Part shown: in pieces, positions 1 to 8,852 of the stretch
Position numbering within the stretch: the first letter of the stretch is position 1
Layout of the letters: the number at the start of each line of letters is the position of its first letter
From: an uncultured Roseiflexaceae bacterium
Lineage (GTDB): Bacteria > Chloroflexota > Chloroflexia > Chloroflexales > Roseiflexaceae
NCBI GenBank assembly: GCA_937974195.1
Contig: CALJIC010000130.1
Location: forward strand, 16,455 to 80,454
Length of the DNA stretch: 64,000 nt
Direction: 5' to 3'
Position numbers and translations under genes: made by a program
Notes under the pieces: model-generated
Told to the model about the DNA's origin: nothing
Databases searched by the model: none
The model's input: the letters and a program-made list of their open reading frames with translations, nothing else

Positions 1-1492
1 CCTCCCGAACCGGCTCGTGGAGGGGGTGTGAGGGGTCGTGGAAGGCGGCGTAGACGATCGGCGTGACGTAGGCGCCATCCTCGTAGATCAGCAGGCGCTC
101 GCCGCGCTCGCGGCAGGTGCGGATCGCCTGCTCCAACACATACCCCACCAGGGCGCTCATCGCCGGCATATAGCCCGCGGTGTTCGCCGGGTCCGCAAAG
201 ATCTGGCTGATGCGCCGCTCCATCTCGGCGCTCAGCGCAGAGGAGCGCACGAAGTCGAAGGTGTAGCGGGTGGCGTGCTGCGGGTGCGGGATCGGCCGGA
301 GGCAGAGGTAGCGCCGCCCCGAGGCGCGGTCGAGCATGGCGCACACGGGCCAGCTGGCCTCACCGTAGGGGATGCCGACCAGCGCGTCGATCTGGTAGCC
401 GAGCTGCTGCAGCTCCTGGAGCGTCCGGGCCACCTCGTGGGTGCGGTGGTGGACGACCAGGATGCGGTAGCCCGCGCCCGGCGCGCCCCTCCCGAGCCGG
501 CGGGCGATCGTGCGCAGGATCGGCATCGGCGTGGACGCGATCAGGTCATCGGCCAGCGCGCGCGGCTGCGACGCCGGGTCCGCCAGGACCGAGATGCTCA
601 GCGTGGCGTGCGTCTCGTCGGCGCGCGCCTCCACCCCCTTCAGCTCCCACTCGATGCAGCGCGGCACGGGTGCGCCGGCCCGGAGCACGCAGAGACGGCC
701 GGCGCGCCGGCCCCGCCCGGCGATGAACTCGTGCTGGAAGTACGGCTCCGCGCCGCGCTCGGGAAGCTCGCCACTCCTCACCAGCGCGAAGAGCGCGTGC
801 AGGACCGATTCGCCGCCGGGCTCGGGCGAGGTGAGCAGCGCGTGCAGCTCGCGCGGCTCGGCGAACACCAGCACAGTGATGCACTCTTTCTGGGCCGCAG
901 GCGCGTCGATGTGCTCGGCGAGCACGAACGCCGCGCGGTCGCGGATGGTGACCGTCGTTTCGAGCGGCGTGAGCGGGTCGGCGTGCGAGCAGCGCGCCTC
1001 CAGCTCCTCGCGCAGTGCCCGGATATGATGGGTGAGAACCAGCTGCTGCGCGAACAGGCCATTGAGGTGGCGCAGCTTGGCCGAGAGGTCGCGCACCATC
1101 ATGTGAAGGATCGCCGCCGCGTGCGCCGGCCGCGAGCGGATCGCCCGCTCGAAGGACTCCGGGGTGATGACGAGCAGCCGCGTGCCCGGGCGTGCCGCAA
1201 TCGCGTGCGCCGACCGCGGGCTGCCGTCGACGAAGGCCATTTCACCGAACCCTTTGCCCGGCCCGAGCAGCATGACGGTGCGCAGCCCAACCTCGGCGTC
1301 ACCGTGCTCGCCCGGGTCGATCGCGATCTGCACCAGCCCATCCAGCACGATGTACCAATCTCGGCCGTTGCTCCGTTGGTGAAAGATAACTTCCCCGCGA
1401 TCGTAGGTCGTCACCGTGCCGAGATCGAGCAGCGCCTCGAGACCGTGATAGCCGATGTCGGTGGAGGTCGGCGGAGCGTCACGCACTACCAT
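1..1492 (-). CDS. cyclic-nucleotide-binding-domain protein, 3' end outside the window
   Basis: The frame is open from an ATG at 1492 to the left edge (about 497 residues) and is truncated there. Residues about 18-150 look like a CRP-type cNMP-binding domain, with a GKGFGEMAFVDGSPRSA stretch resembling the phosphate-binding cassette (FGE...R-A). No C-terminal winged helix follows. The later part (HHRTHEV, then LLIYEDGAYVTPIVY) weakly recalls S-adenosylhomocysteine-hydrolase-like folds, but I cannot name it. An AGGGA ribosome site precedes the ATG. The start is 8 nt behind the stop of the EamA gene, so the two are probably co-transcribed. A long plus-strand frame (38-1504) over the same bases is Arg/Ala-rich antisense noise. 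Confidence 0.7.
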   Translation of the reverse strand, partial: MVVRDAPPTSTDIGYHGLEALLDLGTVTTYDRGEVIFHQRSNGRDWYIVLDGLVQIAIDPGEHGDAEVGLRTVMLLGPGKGFGEMAFVDGSPRSAHAIAARPGTRLLVITPESFERAIRSRPAHAAAILHMMVRDLSAKLRHLNGLFAQQLVLTHHIRALREELEARCSHADPLTPLETTVTIRDRAAFVLAEHIDAPAAQKECITVLVFAEPRELHALLTSPEPGGESVLHALFALVRSGELPERGAEPYFQHEFIAGRGRRAGRLCVLRAGAPVPRCIEWELKGVEARADETHATLSISVLADPASQPRALADDLIASTPMPILRTIARRLGRGAPGAGYRILVVHHRTHEVARTLQELQQLGYQIDALVGIPYGEASWPVCAMLDRASGRRYLCLRPIPHPQHATRYTFDFVRSSALSAEMERRISQIFADPANTAGYMPAMSALVGYVLEQAIRTCRERGERLLIYEDGAYVTPIVYAAFHDPSHPLHEPVRE

Positions 1493-1500
1493 AGCTTTCC

Positions 1501-2331
1501 CTAGACAGACCCGCTGCCGATCTCCCACAGAAGCAGCGCGACGGTCGCGAGCGCGACGGCCGCGAGCTTTTCCCGTGTCGCTCGCTCGCCGAAGGTGACC
1601 GCCGACAGAAGCGCGATGAGGGGCGTCTTCAGGCTGAGCACCAGCAGCACCAGCGTGGTCTGGTCGCCGGCCATGGTGAGCGCCTGCAGCAGGCACCAGA
1701 AGCCGATGAACATGCACAGGCCGAGCGGTATCCCCCAGGAGAGCTCGGCGCGCCGCACGTCGCTGAGGACGCGGCCGTTGAGCAGCACGCCCGCCAGGTG
1801 GTCGAGCAGGATGAAGAACAGGAGCGCGCCGGGGAAGAAGTGCGCGTAGAGCACGAACCCGGTCGCGGCCGCCGCCAGCAGCGCCAGCGAGCCGAAGGTC
1901 GCCCCCCCAATACGCTCGACGTCGCGGACGCGGGCGCCGAGCACGATCGCGCCGCCGGCCGTCAGGATCGCGAGCACGTGCCAGGGGGTCACGGGCTGCC
2001 CAAAGGCCGGGATGAACAGCACGATCGCGCCGGACACGACGAGGTCGAGGTTCGTCACGGCAAACACGAGCGACGCGGGCGTGGTTGCGAGCGCGCGGGC
2101 GCGCAGCGTCGAGGCGAAGTAGAAGAGCGCCCCGGAGATCAGGGCGAGGGCGCCGCCCGACCAGGTGCCCCCCCACTCGCCGCGCACCACCATGAGCACG
2201 GCGGCTATCAGCGTCACCGTGGCGAGCGCGACGATGACGAGCTGGTCGGGGCGAGTTCGCGACGCGGCCGCTTTGAAGATCAGCGCGATGGCCGTGTACG
2301 CGACAAGGGCGGCGGCGACGAGGCCGTACAT
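1501..2331 (-). CDS. EamA/DMT-superfamily transporter
   Basis: This 276-residue, very hydrophobic protein has about ten predicted membrane helices. The layout is two EamA-type halves, as in drug/metabolite transporters; the substrate is unknown. The start MYGLVAAAL at 2331 is chosen because AGGAG lies 8 nt upstream and a helix begins at once. The open frame continues upstream to 2502, but that part is Cys/Thr/His-rich and unlike a membrane protein. The gene precedes the cNMP-binding protein closely (8 nt) and diverges from the NB-ARC regulator at 2523. Confidence 0.82.
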   Translation of the reverse strand: MYGLVAAALVAYTAIALIFKAAASRTRPDQLVIVALATVTLIAAVLMVVRGEWGGTWSGGALALISGALFYFASTLRARALATTPASLVFAVTNLDLVVSGAIVLFIPAFGQPVTPWHVLAILTAGGAIVLGARVRDVERIGGATFGSLALLAAAATGFVLYAHFFPGALLFFILLDHLAGVLLNGRVLSDVRRAELSWGIPLGLCMFIGFWCLLQALTMAGDQTTLVLLVLSLKTPLIALLSAVTFGERATREKLAAVALATVALLLWEIGSGSV

Positions 2332-2439
2332 AGTGTGGCTCCTACAGGTTGTGTGGTGAGACGTGGTTGGCCATGGCACGGGAGATAGTGTTGCGGTATT
2401 ACAGCATGCGCCCCGCCCGCAGACAAGGCGTGCAGTGCT

Positions 2440-2470
2440 ACAAAAAGTGCTAGTAAAAATAGTAAAATGC
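2440..2470 (+). promoter_or_regulatory. AT-rich candidate promoter in the divergent gap
   Basis: The 191-bp gap between the EamA gene and the NB-ARC gene contains one clearly AT-rich island (AAAAAGTGCTAGTAAAAATA, then AGTAAAATG), unusual in this GC-rich window. TAAAAT could serve as a -10 for the rightward gene. No convincing -35 hexamer was found, so this is a weak call. Confidence 0.3.
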
Positions 2471-2522
2471 ACCCACGCCGGAAGCCGCAGAGGCTCACGC
2501 ATCGTGAGCGAGGAATAACGGA

Positions 2523-5225
2523 ATGACGCTGCCGTTGGAGTTTGGAGCCTGGATCAAGCGGCGGCGCAAGGAACTCGATCTCACACAGTCGGCACTCGCG
2601 CACATGGTGCCCTGCGCTGTCCAGACGGTGCGCGCCCTTGAGTCCCGCCGGCTGCGCCCCTCACGACAGTTGGCCGAGCGGCTGGCGGATGCGCTGCAGA
2701 TCGCCGCCGACGACCGGGAGCTGTTCCTCGCGCTCGCCCGCCGCACCGCCCCGCCGGTCCGCACAACGCAGTCCACATCGGGCACATCTCACCTCCCCAA
2801 CCCCGAGACACCCTTTGTCGGGCGCCAGCGGCAGATCGCGCATCTCGCGGCACTCATCGGGCGCGGCAAGACGCGCCTGCTGACCTTGGTCGGGCCGGGC
2901 GGGGTCGGGAAGACACGGCTCGCGATCGAGGTGTCCCGGCGCGTCGCAGGCGACTTTCCGGACGGCGCCTGGTTCGTCGATCTGACGTCGGTCCGCGAGC
3001 CGGCGCTCGTCGCAGCCCAGATCGCCCAGGTGCTGGGCCTCCCCGAGCTGCCCGCGGGGGCGACGCTGCCGTCGCTCGCGCCGCACCTGGCCCGGCGCCA
3101 CATGCTCCTGGTGCTCGATAACCTCGAGCACGTCCGCCCGGAGGCCGCCGCCGTCTCGGCGCTGCTGAGGGACGCGCCGGGGCTCACCCTGCTGACAACC
3201 AGCCGGGTCGCCATCGGGGCCGCGCGGGAGCAGATCGCTGCGGTGGAGCCGCTCCAGCTCCCCGCGACGAGAGACGCGGTGCCGCTCGAAGAGCTGGAGC
3301 GGTACGAGGCGATCAGCCTCTTCCTGCTCCGCGCGCAGGCGGTTCGGCCGGACCTTGCGCTGGACGAGGCGACGCGCGCGGCGATCACCGAGATCTGCCG
3401 GCGGCTCGACGGCCTGCCGCTCGCGCTGGAGCTGGCAGCGGCGCGGCTGCGCCTCCTCTCCCCAGCCGGGCTGCTGGCGCGCCTCGACCACCCCCTGCGC
3501 CTGCTCGGCGGCGGGGCGCACGATCTCCCCGAGCGCCAGCAGAAGCTGCGGGCAGTGATGGACTGGAGCTACGCGCTCCTCGACCCCGCCGCGCAGGCGC
3601 TGTTCCGCCGGCTCGCGGTGTTCGTCGATGGCTGGACGGCCGAAGCAGCTGAGGCCGTCTGCGACCGGGCGGGCCACGGAGAGGATACGCTCAGCAGTAT
3701 CGAGACCCTGCTCGATAACAGCCTGGTGCAGCTCAGCGCGCGCCCGGGCGTCTTCGGCGATGAGCCCCGCTTCCGGATGCTCGAGATCATCCGCGAGTAC
3801 GGCATCGAGCGTCTCGCCGAGCACGGCGAGGAGCACGCGGCGCGAGAGGCGCACGCGCGGTACTTCCAGAGTCTCGTCGCGCGTGTGGCGCCCGAGCTGC
3901 GCGGGGTCCGCCAGGCGCTGTCGCTGGCGACGCTGGACAGCGAGTACGAGAACCTGCGCGCCGCATTCGAGTGGCTGCTGGCGGCGGGGGCCGGCGACGA
4001 CGCGCTCCAGTTCGCCGTCGATATGTGGTACTACTGGGCGCGCCGCGAGCGCCTGAACGACGGGTGCAGCTGGCTCGAGCGGGCGCTCGAGCGCGCGGCC
4101 AGGCAGAACAGCTGGCTCGAGGGGCGCGCTCTGGCCGCGCTCGGAGACCTGCTCTTCCGGCGCGGCGAGCTGGCGCGTGCGGAGGCAGTGTGCCACCACG
4201 CGCGCGCGCACTTCGAGGCGCTCGGCGATCAGTGGGGCGGCGCCTTTGTCACCTTAGTGGAGGGGCACATCGAGCTTCACCGGGGCAACCCCCAGCGCGC
4301 CCGGCGCCTCTACGAGCAAAGCCTCTCCGGCTTCCGCACGACCGGGGACGCGTTCTGGACCTCCTGGACGCTCTACGATCTCGCGAGCGTCCTGCGCGAG
4401 ACGGACGTTCCGCGCGCGGAGGCGCTGCTCGAGGAGAGCGAGGCTTCGTTCCGGAGCCAGGGTTTTGAGTACGGGATCGGCGCCGTGCTGACGGCGCGAG
4501 GCCTGCTCGCAATAGCGCGGGGAAACCTGAGCCGCGCCCGGCACCTCCTGGAGGAGAGCCTCGCCCTGGGCCGGCGCCAGGGCGATCGCACTGCCTGGCA
4601 CCTGCTGCTCCTGGGCGAGGTGGCGGCCGCGAGCGGGGATCGGGAGCGGGCGCGGGCGCTGGTGGCGGAGAGCCTCGCCGACTATGAGCAGATCGGCGTG
4701 CGCCGGGGTGTGGCGCTGGCCGCGGCGGCGCTCGGGTGGATCGCGCTCGCGGGCGGGGATCGGGCGCAGGCGGCGCGGATGCTGGAGCAGGGGCGCTGGG
4801 TGTTCCACGAGCTAGGCGACGACGGGGGCATCGCGTGGTGCCTGTGTGGGAGCGCGTGGCTCGCCCTCGCGGAACATGACCGCGCGTATGCGCACCACGC
4901 GCTGGCCGAGAGCCTCAGACACTACCAGCGCACCACCCGGTCCCGCGGGCTCGCCGAGTGCTTGCGGGGCGTGGCGGTGCTCGCGGCTGACCAGGAGCGA
5001 CACGCTGTCGCCGGGCGGTTGCTCGGCGCCTCCGAGGCGCCCTGGCCGACGACCGAGACGCCGCTGGCGCCGGTGGGCGTGAGCATGTACGAGGGCTTGC
5101 GAGCGCGCCTGGGCGCTCACCTCGAGGAAGCGATGCTCCAGGCCAGCCTCGCAGAAGGCCGGTCGCTGGCGCCGCCGCAGGCGATCGCGGCGGCGCTCGA
5201 GGCGCTCGACGAGCTTGCGCCATAG
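2523..5225 (+). CDS. XRE helix-turn-helix / NB-ARC ATPase / TPR regulator (STAND type)
   Basis: The 900-residue protein has three parts. Residues 7-70 are an XRE-type helix-turn-helix (RRRKELDLTQSALAHMV). An NB-ARC/STAND ATPase starts near 98, with FVGR, Walker A GPGGVGKT at 124-131 and the Walker B-like LLVLDNLEHV near 196. From about 440 to 850 there is a series of TPR-like helical repeats rich in Ala, Leu, Arg and Glu. Such proteins are predicted ligand-gated transcription regulators and are abundant in Chloroflexota. GAGG lies about 10 nt before the ATG. It diverges from the EamA transporter, a possible target. The C-terminus has no LuxR-type DNA-binding domain. Confidence 0.88.
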   Translation: MTLPLEFGAWIKRRRKELDLTQSALAHMVPCAVQTVRALESRRLRPSRQLAERLADALQIAADDRELFLALARRTAPPVRTTQSTSGTSHLPNPETPFVGRQRQIAHLAALIGRGKTRLLTLVGPGGVGKTRLAIEVSRRVAGDFPDGAWFVDLTSVREPALVAAQIAQVLGLPELPAGATLPSLAPHLARRHMLLVLDNLEHVRPEAAAVSALLRDAPGLTLLTTSRVAIGAAREQIAAVEPLQLPATRDAVPLEELERYEAISLFLLRAQAVRPDLALDEATRAAITEICRRLDGLPLALELAAARLRLLSPAGLLARLDHPLRLLGGGAHDLPERQQKLRAVMDWSYALLDPAAQALFRRLAVFVDGWTAEAAEAVCDRAGHGEDTLSSIETLLDNSLVQLSARPGVFGDEPRFRMLEIIREYGIERLAEHGEEHAAREAHARYFQSLVARVAPELRGVRQALSLATLDSEYENLRAAFEWLLAAGAGDDALQFAVDMWYYWARRERLNDGCSWLERALERAARQNSWLEGRALAALGDLLFRRGELARAEAVCHHARAHFEALGDQWGGAFVTLVEGHIELHRGNPQRARRLYEQSLSGFRTTGDAFWTSWTLYDLASVLRETDVPRAEALLEESEASFRSQGFEYGIGAVLTARGLLAIARGNLSRARHLLEESLALGRRQGDRTAWHLLLLGEVAAASGDRERARALVAESLADYEQIGVRRGVALAAAALGWIALAGGDRAQAARMLEQGRWVFHELGDDGGIAWCLCGSAWLALAEHDRAYAHHALAESLRHYQRTTRSRGLAECLRGVAVLAADQERHAVAGRLLGASEAPWPTTETPLAPVGVSMYEGLRARLGAHLEEAMLQASLAEGRSLAPPQAIAAALEALDELAP

Positions 5226-5305
5226 TGCGGAAGCTGAAACGCCGGGCGCGGCACATCGCTCAGCTCGCCGAAGACTGCATCGTGCGTGTGGGGCAACACA
5301 CGAAT

Positions 5306-5350
5306 ATGCGGCGGGCCAGGTAAGGGGAGGAGATGCCTGACCCGCCGCAT
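5306..5350. terminator. bidirectional stem-loop between convergent genes
   Basis: ATGCGGCGGGCCAGG (5306-5320) pairs with CCTGACCCGCCGCAT (5336-5350) with one mismatch across a 15-nt loop. It lies between the convergent NB-ARC and SPW genes. There is no clear T-run, so intrinsic termination is likely but not certain. Confidence 0.6.
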
Positions 5351-5364
5351 GCGCGGCGCTGCGC

Positions 5365-5691
5365 TTACGCAGCAGCCTCGCGGGTGGTGTAGAGGTCGTA
5401 GCCCGAGAGGATCGCGATCAGCAGGCCGATCACCACGAAGGACCACAGCGCGGTGGCAACCGCGCTGAAGCCGAAGATGAACGGCACCAGGATCGCGGCC
5501 ACCCCGGCCACAACGCCGACCCAGCCCTCCCAGCGCTCGGTCTCATGCTTGTAGGCCCGGTAGCCCGAGATCAGCACGACGATCAGGCCGATCACGATGC
5601 TCCCCCACAGCGCTGCCGGGTTGTCCCGATAGCCGAGCGCGAACGGGGCCGCGATGAGGGCGAGCCCGAGAACTGCTTCGAGCCAGTACAT
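5365..5691 (-). CDS. SPW-repeat integral membrane protein
   Basis: The 108-residue protein has four hydrophobic helices arranged as two similar halves. Each half carries an ALWG/ALWS-type element (residues about 28 and 85), as in the SPW repeat family. Its function is unknown; homologues are common small inner-membrane proteins. A strong GAGGAGGTGAG ribosome site precedes the ATG at 5691. The 229 bp upstream (5692-5920) hold no gene; I see only an imperfect GT-rich run (GGTGTCGGTGTCGGTGGGG). Confidence 0.85.
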   Translation of the reverse strand: MYWLEAVLGLALIAAPFALGYRDNPAALWGSIVIGLIVVLISGYRAYKHETERWEGWVGVVAGVAAILVPFIFGFSAVATALWSFVVIGLLIAILSGYDLYTTREAAA

Positions 5692-5920
5692 AGCTTCTCA
5701 CCTCCTCTGGCACTGCAAATAGGCAGACAGGGCGGTGTCGGTGTCGGTGGGGTGCACCGGCACCGTCGTGGATGAGGGGCAGGTGCTCGGTGTGGGCGTA
5801 GATCGCGGGAGTGGGACGCCAGCCCCTCTAGCTAGAAGTGTAAGCCGGAAACGCTGGCGCGTGCGAAAGAAACTCGCCACCGTTGGGGAAGGCCACTTAA
5901 CCATAATTCACCGGCCGCGC

Positions 5921-6703
5921 TCACCCGATGAACAGCGACAGCGCGCCGTCGATCCAGACCTCGCTGCCGGTGATCGGCGCCGCGTCGTCCGAGCAGAGGA
6001 ACAGCGCCAGGCGGGCCACCTGCTCCGGCTGGAGCGGCTCGCCGCGGGTCAGGGGGATGCGCCCCTCGGGGTACTGGACCGGCAGCTCGATCCGCTCGAG
6101 CGAGCGCCGCTCGGTCGACTCGCCGATGCGCGTGCTCGTCGCGCCGGGGCAGATGACGTTCACGCGAATGTTGTCGCGCGCCAGCTCCAGCGCCATCTTC
6201 TTCGCCAGCGCGGCCTGCCCCGCCTTCGCGCAGGCGTAGGCGGTCGAGCCGGCGGGCGAGAACACCCGCGTGCCGTGGACCGACGAGGTGACGACCACCG
6301 CGCCACCCTGGCGGCGCAGGTGCGGCACCGTGTACTTGAAGGTCAGGAACGTGCCCTTGAGGTTGACCGCCAGCGTGCGGTCCCACTCATCGGGCTCGAT
6401 CTCGTCGATCGGCGCCCACACGCCGTTGATGCCGGCGTTGGCGAACACGATGTCCAGGCGCCCGTAGGCCGCCACCAGCCGCTCGACCGCGTCGCGCAGC
6501 TCGTCGGGGCTGGTGACATCCGCCGCGAGCGACAGCGCCTCGCCGCCCTGCGCGCGGATCTGCGCCGCCGTCTCGTCCGCATCCGGCCGCCGCAGGTCGA
6601 GCGCGCCGACCTTCGCCCCCTCGCGGGCGAAGAGCAGGGCCGCGGCCCGGCCGATCCCCGAGCCGGCGCCGGTGATCAGGGCAACTTTGGAGTGCAGTTT
6701 CAT
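5921..6703 (-). CDS. SDR-family NAD(P)-dependent oxidoreductase
   Basis: The 260-residue classical short-chain dehydrogenase has the cofactor motif TGAGSGIG near residue 10, FANAG near 85, and the catalytic Ser with YACAK (Y-x3-K) near 155-160. An acidic residue after beta-2 (LDLRR) suggests NAD preference. The start MKLHSKVALITG at 6703 is where SDR homology begins; upstream residues in frame are not SDR-like and the ribosome site is weak. It is the last gene of the minus-strand catabolic run and probably oxidises a sugar, sugar acid or keto-sugar intermediate. The exact substrate cannot be read from sequence. Confidence 0.85.
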   Translation of the reverse strand: MKLHSKVALITGAGSGIGRAAALLFAREGAKVGALDLRRPDADETAAQIRAQGGEALSLAADVTSPDELRDAVERLVAAYGRLDIVFANAGINGVWAPIDEIEPDEWDRTLAVNLKGTFLTFKYTVPHLRRQGGAVVVTSSVHGTRVFSPAGSTAYACAKAGQAALAKKMALELARDNIRVNVICPGATSTRIGESTERRSLERIELPVQYPEGRIPLTRGEPLQPEQVARLALFLCSDDAAPITGSEVWIDGALSLFIG

Positions 6704-6814
6704 CGATCGTCTCGGCGTCGTGGGCGCGGATCGCCGTATCCGCGCCGCCTGTTGAAGCGTCTGTGAAGAGCTGCAGGCCCGCCACACCTCCCGGCGCGGG
6801 GCTTCGAAGCGCGG

Positions 6815-7585
6815 TCAGGCCGCGAGCCAGCCGCCGTCGACGGCGATGATCTGGCCGGTGACCCAGGCCGCCGCCGGCGAGGCCAGGAAGAGCGCCGTGC
6901 CGACCACGTCCTCGGGCGCGCCGATGCGCTTGATCGCCATGCGCTCCAGCGCCCTGCGCACATACTCCGGGTTAGACAGCCGCGCGGCCATCAGCTCGGT
7001 CGCGAGCGGGCCCGGCGAGATACCGTTGACCCGCACGCCGCGCGCGCCCCACTCCAGGGCGAGCGAGCGCGTGAGGTTGACCACCCCGGCCTTGCTGGCG
7101 TTGTAGGCCGCCGCCTGGTGGACGTAGCTGCCGACGTGGCCGTGCACCGAGCAGATGTTGATGATGCAGCCCGACCCCTGGCGCAGCATGATCGCCCCGC
7201 CCGCCTGGCAGCAGATGAAGGTCCCGGTGAGGTTGGTGCCGACGATCCGATCCCACTCCTCGAGCGTGAGCTCCTCGGCCGGCTTCGGGATGTTCACCCC
7301 GGCGTTGTTCACGAGCACATCCAGCCGGCCGAACGCCGCCAGCGCCCGGTCGAGCAGCCCCTGCACCTGCGCCGGGTCGCGGATGTCGCAGCCGCACGCG
7401 ACGGCCTCGGCGCCGGAGGCACGCAGGCGCTCCGCGGTCGCCTCCGCGGACTCCGCGTTGATGTCGCCGACAGCCAGGCGCGCGCCGGCCGCGGCGAACC
7501 CCTCGGCCAGCGCGGCCCCGAGCCCGCGCCCCGCGCCGGTGACCACCACGACCTGCCCGGCGATCTCAAAGTTTGGATGCGGCAT
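6815..7585 (-). CDS. SDR-family oxidoreductase (gluconate 5-dehydrogenase / KduD-like)
   Basis: The 256-residue classical SDR has TGAGRGLG, VNNAGVN, a Ser in the ICSVHG stretch and the YNASKAG active site. The C-terminal GQIIAVDGGW is typical of the gluconate 5-dehydrogenase and 2-deoxygluconate 3-dehydrogenase branch. In a pectin-type pathway a KduD-like step would interconvert 4-deoxy-5-ketouronate products and KDG. That role is plausible, not shown. It is separated by 111 bp from the next SDR gene. The region upstream (7586-7904) is a repeat-rich gap, so this gene may need its own promoter. Confidence 0.83.
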   Translation of the reverse strand: MPHPNFEIAGQVVVVTGAGRGLGAALAEGFAAAGARLAVGDINAESAEATAERLRASGAEAVACGCDIRDPAQVQGLLDRALAAFGRLDVLVNNAGVNIPKPAEELTLEEWDRIVGTNLTGTFICCQAGGAIMLRQGSGCIINICSVHGHVGSYVHQAAAYNASKAGVVNLTRSLALEWGARGVRVNGISPGPLATELMAARLSNPEYVRRALERMAIKRIGAPEDVVGTALFLASPAAAWVTGQIIAVDGGWLAA

Positions 7586-7603
7586 CGCTCATGTTCCTTC
7601 TTT

Positions 7604-7678
7604 CCCGTCGCTCTGCAGCGACTGCGTCGCCGCAGAGCGACGGGGAAGAGACTCCGTGGAGGGCGTGCCGCCCTCCAC
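7604..7678. repeat. REP-like composite element, copy A (two adjacent hairpins)
   Basis: The first hairpin pairs 7604-7622 with 7626-7644 (19 bp, one mismatch, loop TGC; core GCGACTGCGTCGC). The second pairs GTGGAGGGCG (7656-7665) with CGCCCTCCAC (7669-7678), again with loop TGC. The same pair, in the same order and with nearly the same spacing, recurs at 59127-59203. A decayed copy lies near 17083-17150. Confidence 0.75.
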
Positions 7679-7680
7679 AC

Positions 7681-7916
7681 CTCCCTGCTCGCTTGGGTGA
7701 ACGCCGTCACCCCGCTCACGTGGGTGAACGCCCGTCACCTCGTCACCCCGTCACCTCATCACCCCGTCACCCGGCTCACGAGGCCGGACGGCCCGCCACA
7801 CCTCCCTGCTCGCTTGGGTGAACGCCGCCACCCCGCTCACGTGGGTGAACGCCCATCACCCCGTCACCTTGTCACCCCGTCACCTCGTCACCCCGCCACC
7901 CGGCTCACGAGGCCGG
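7681..7916. repeat. tandem duplication of a GTCACC-rich unit
   Basis: A unit starting CTCCCTGCTCGCTTGGGTGA is present at 7681 and again at 7802 (period 121). Both copies run through imperfect GTCACC(C/T)(C/T)(C/G) arrays to the shared end CCGGCTCACGAGGCCGG (7771-7787 and 7900-7916). The second copy has about one extra array unit. Its end overlaps the last codons and stop of the BKACE gene. With copy A this accounts for the whole 7586-7904 gap; no gene is visible there. Confidence 0.85.
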
Positions 7917-8792
7917 GGCGACGGGCGCAGGCACCTTGCCCGGCTCCCGGCCGCGCAGCCCGAGGATGGCGCGCGCCTCGGCCGGCGAGGCCGGCGTGAG
8001 CTCCAGCTCGCGCGCGATGCGGACCGTGCGCGCGACCAGGCGCGCGTTGTTCTCGACCAGCTCGCCGCGCCGGTAGTAGACGTTGTCCTCCATGCCGACG
8101 CGCACGTTCAGGCCCATCGCCATGGCCATCGTCGTGATCGGCAGCTGGGTGCGCCCCATCGAGCTGACGAAGCAGATCGTATCGGGCGGGAGCCGCTCGA
8201 CCATGCGCATCAGGTTGCGCGGGGTGCCGCGCAGCCCGCCCTGAGTCGGCGTGTTCAGCACGCAGTTCAGCACGTAGGGCGGCGTGAGCAGGCCGCTGGC
8301 GATCAGGTGCTCGGCCTCCTCGATCATCGCTTCGTTGTAGGCCTCCAGCTCCGGCTTGACGCCGCGGGCGCGCATCTCACGCGCGAAGCGCTCGATGTCC
8401 GAGCGGTGGTTGCTGAAGAACACCTGCTCGCCGCGGATGAAGAAGTTCAGCAGCCCCAGGTTCAGCGAGTTCATCTCCGGCGCGAGCAGGATGGTGTTCA
8501 TGCGCTCCTCGACCGACAGGCGCGGGCTGCCGCCGGTGGTGAGCTGGATGATCGCGTCGGTCTCCGCACACAGCCGCTCGTGCAGCTCCCGGTAGATCTC
8601 CATGTCCATGGTGTTGCTGCCGTCCGGGTTGCGGGCGTGGATATGCAGGATCGCGGCGCCCTCGCGCCAGGCGGCCACCCCCTGCTCGACGATCTCGTCC
8701 GGCTGCTCCGGCAGGTTCGGGTTGGCCTCCTTGCCGTGGATGCCGCCGGTGAGCGCACACGTGATGATCACTCGTCCTTCGAGCTGTTGCAC
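7905..8792 (-). CDS. BKACE-family beta-keto acid cleavage enzyme (DUF849, Kce-like)
   Basis: The 295-residue TIM-barrel protein has the DUF849/BKACE hallmarks: TCALTGG at the N-terminus, LHIHARNPDG with metal-binding His50 and His52, and VGMEDNVYY with the expected metal-ligand Glu. Family members condense a beta-keto acid with acetyl-CoA and release acetoacetate plus a new CoA ester; the side chain accepted varies by subfamily. It starts with GTG after a strong GGAGGAG site. Its context of sugar dehydrogenases and a lactonase is unlike the lysine-fermentation context of Kce, so the substrate may be a 3-oxo sugar acid (inference). The stop codon lies inside the neighbouring repeat. Confidence 0.88.
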   Translation of the reverse strand: MQQLEGRVIITCALTGGIHGKEANPNLPEQPDEIVEQGVAAWREGAAILHIHARNPDGSNTMDMEIYRELHERLCAETDAIIQLTTGGSPRLSVEERMNTILLAPEMNSLNLGLLNFFIRGEQVFFSNHRSDIERFAREMRARGVKPELEAYNEAMIEEAEHLIASGLLTPPYVLNCVLNTPTQGGLRGTPRNLMRMVERLPPDTICFVSSMGRTQLPITTMAMAMGLNVRVGMEDNVYYRRGELVENNARLVARTVRIARELELTPASPAEARAILGLRGREPGKVPAPVAPAS

Positions 8793-8852
8793 GGCTCTCC
8801 TCCTCGTGGTCCGCAGCGCTGCGGGAGAAAGGGCTTCCAGAGACTGCGGGGC

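Noticed and set aside
38..1504. Plus-strand open frame of 488 codons at the left edge
   Set aside because: The minus strand of the same region encodes a recognisable cNMP-binding domain and has a ribosome site; the plus-strand product is Arg/Ala-rich.
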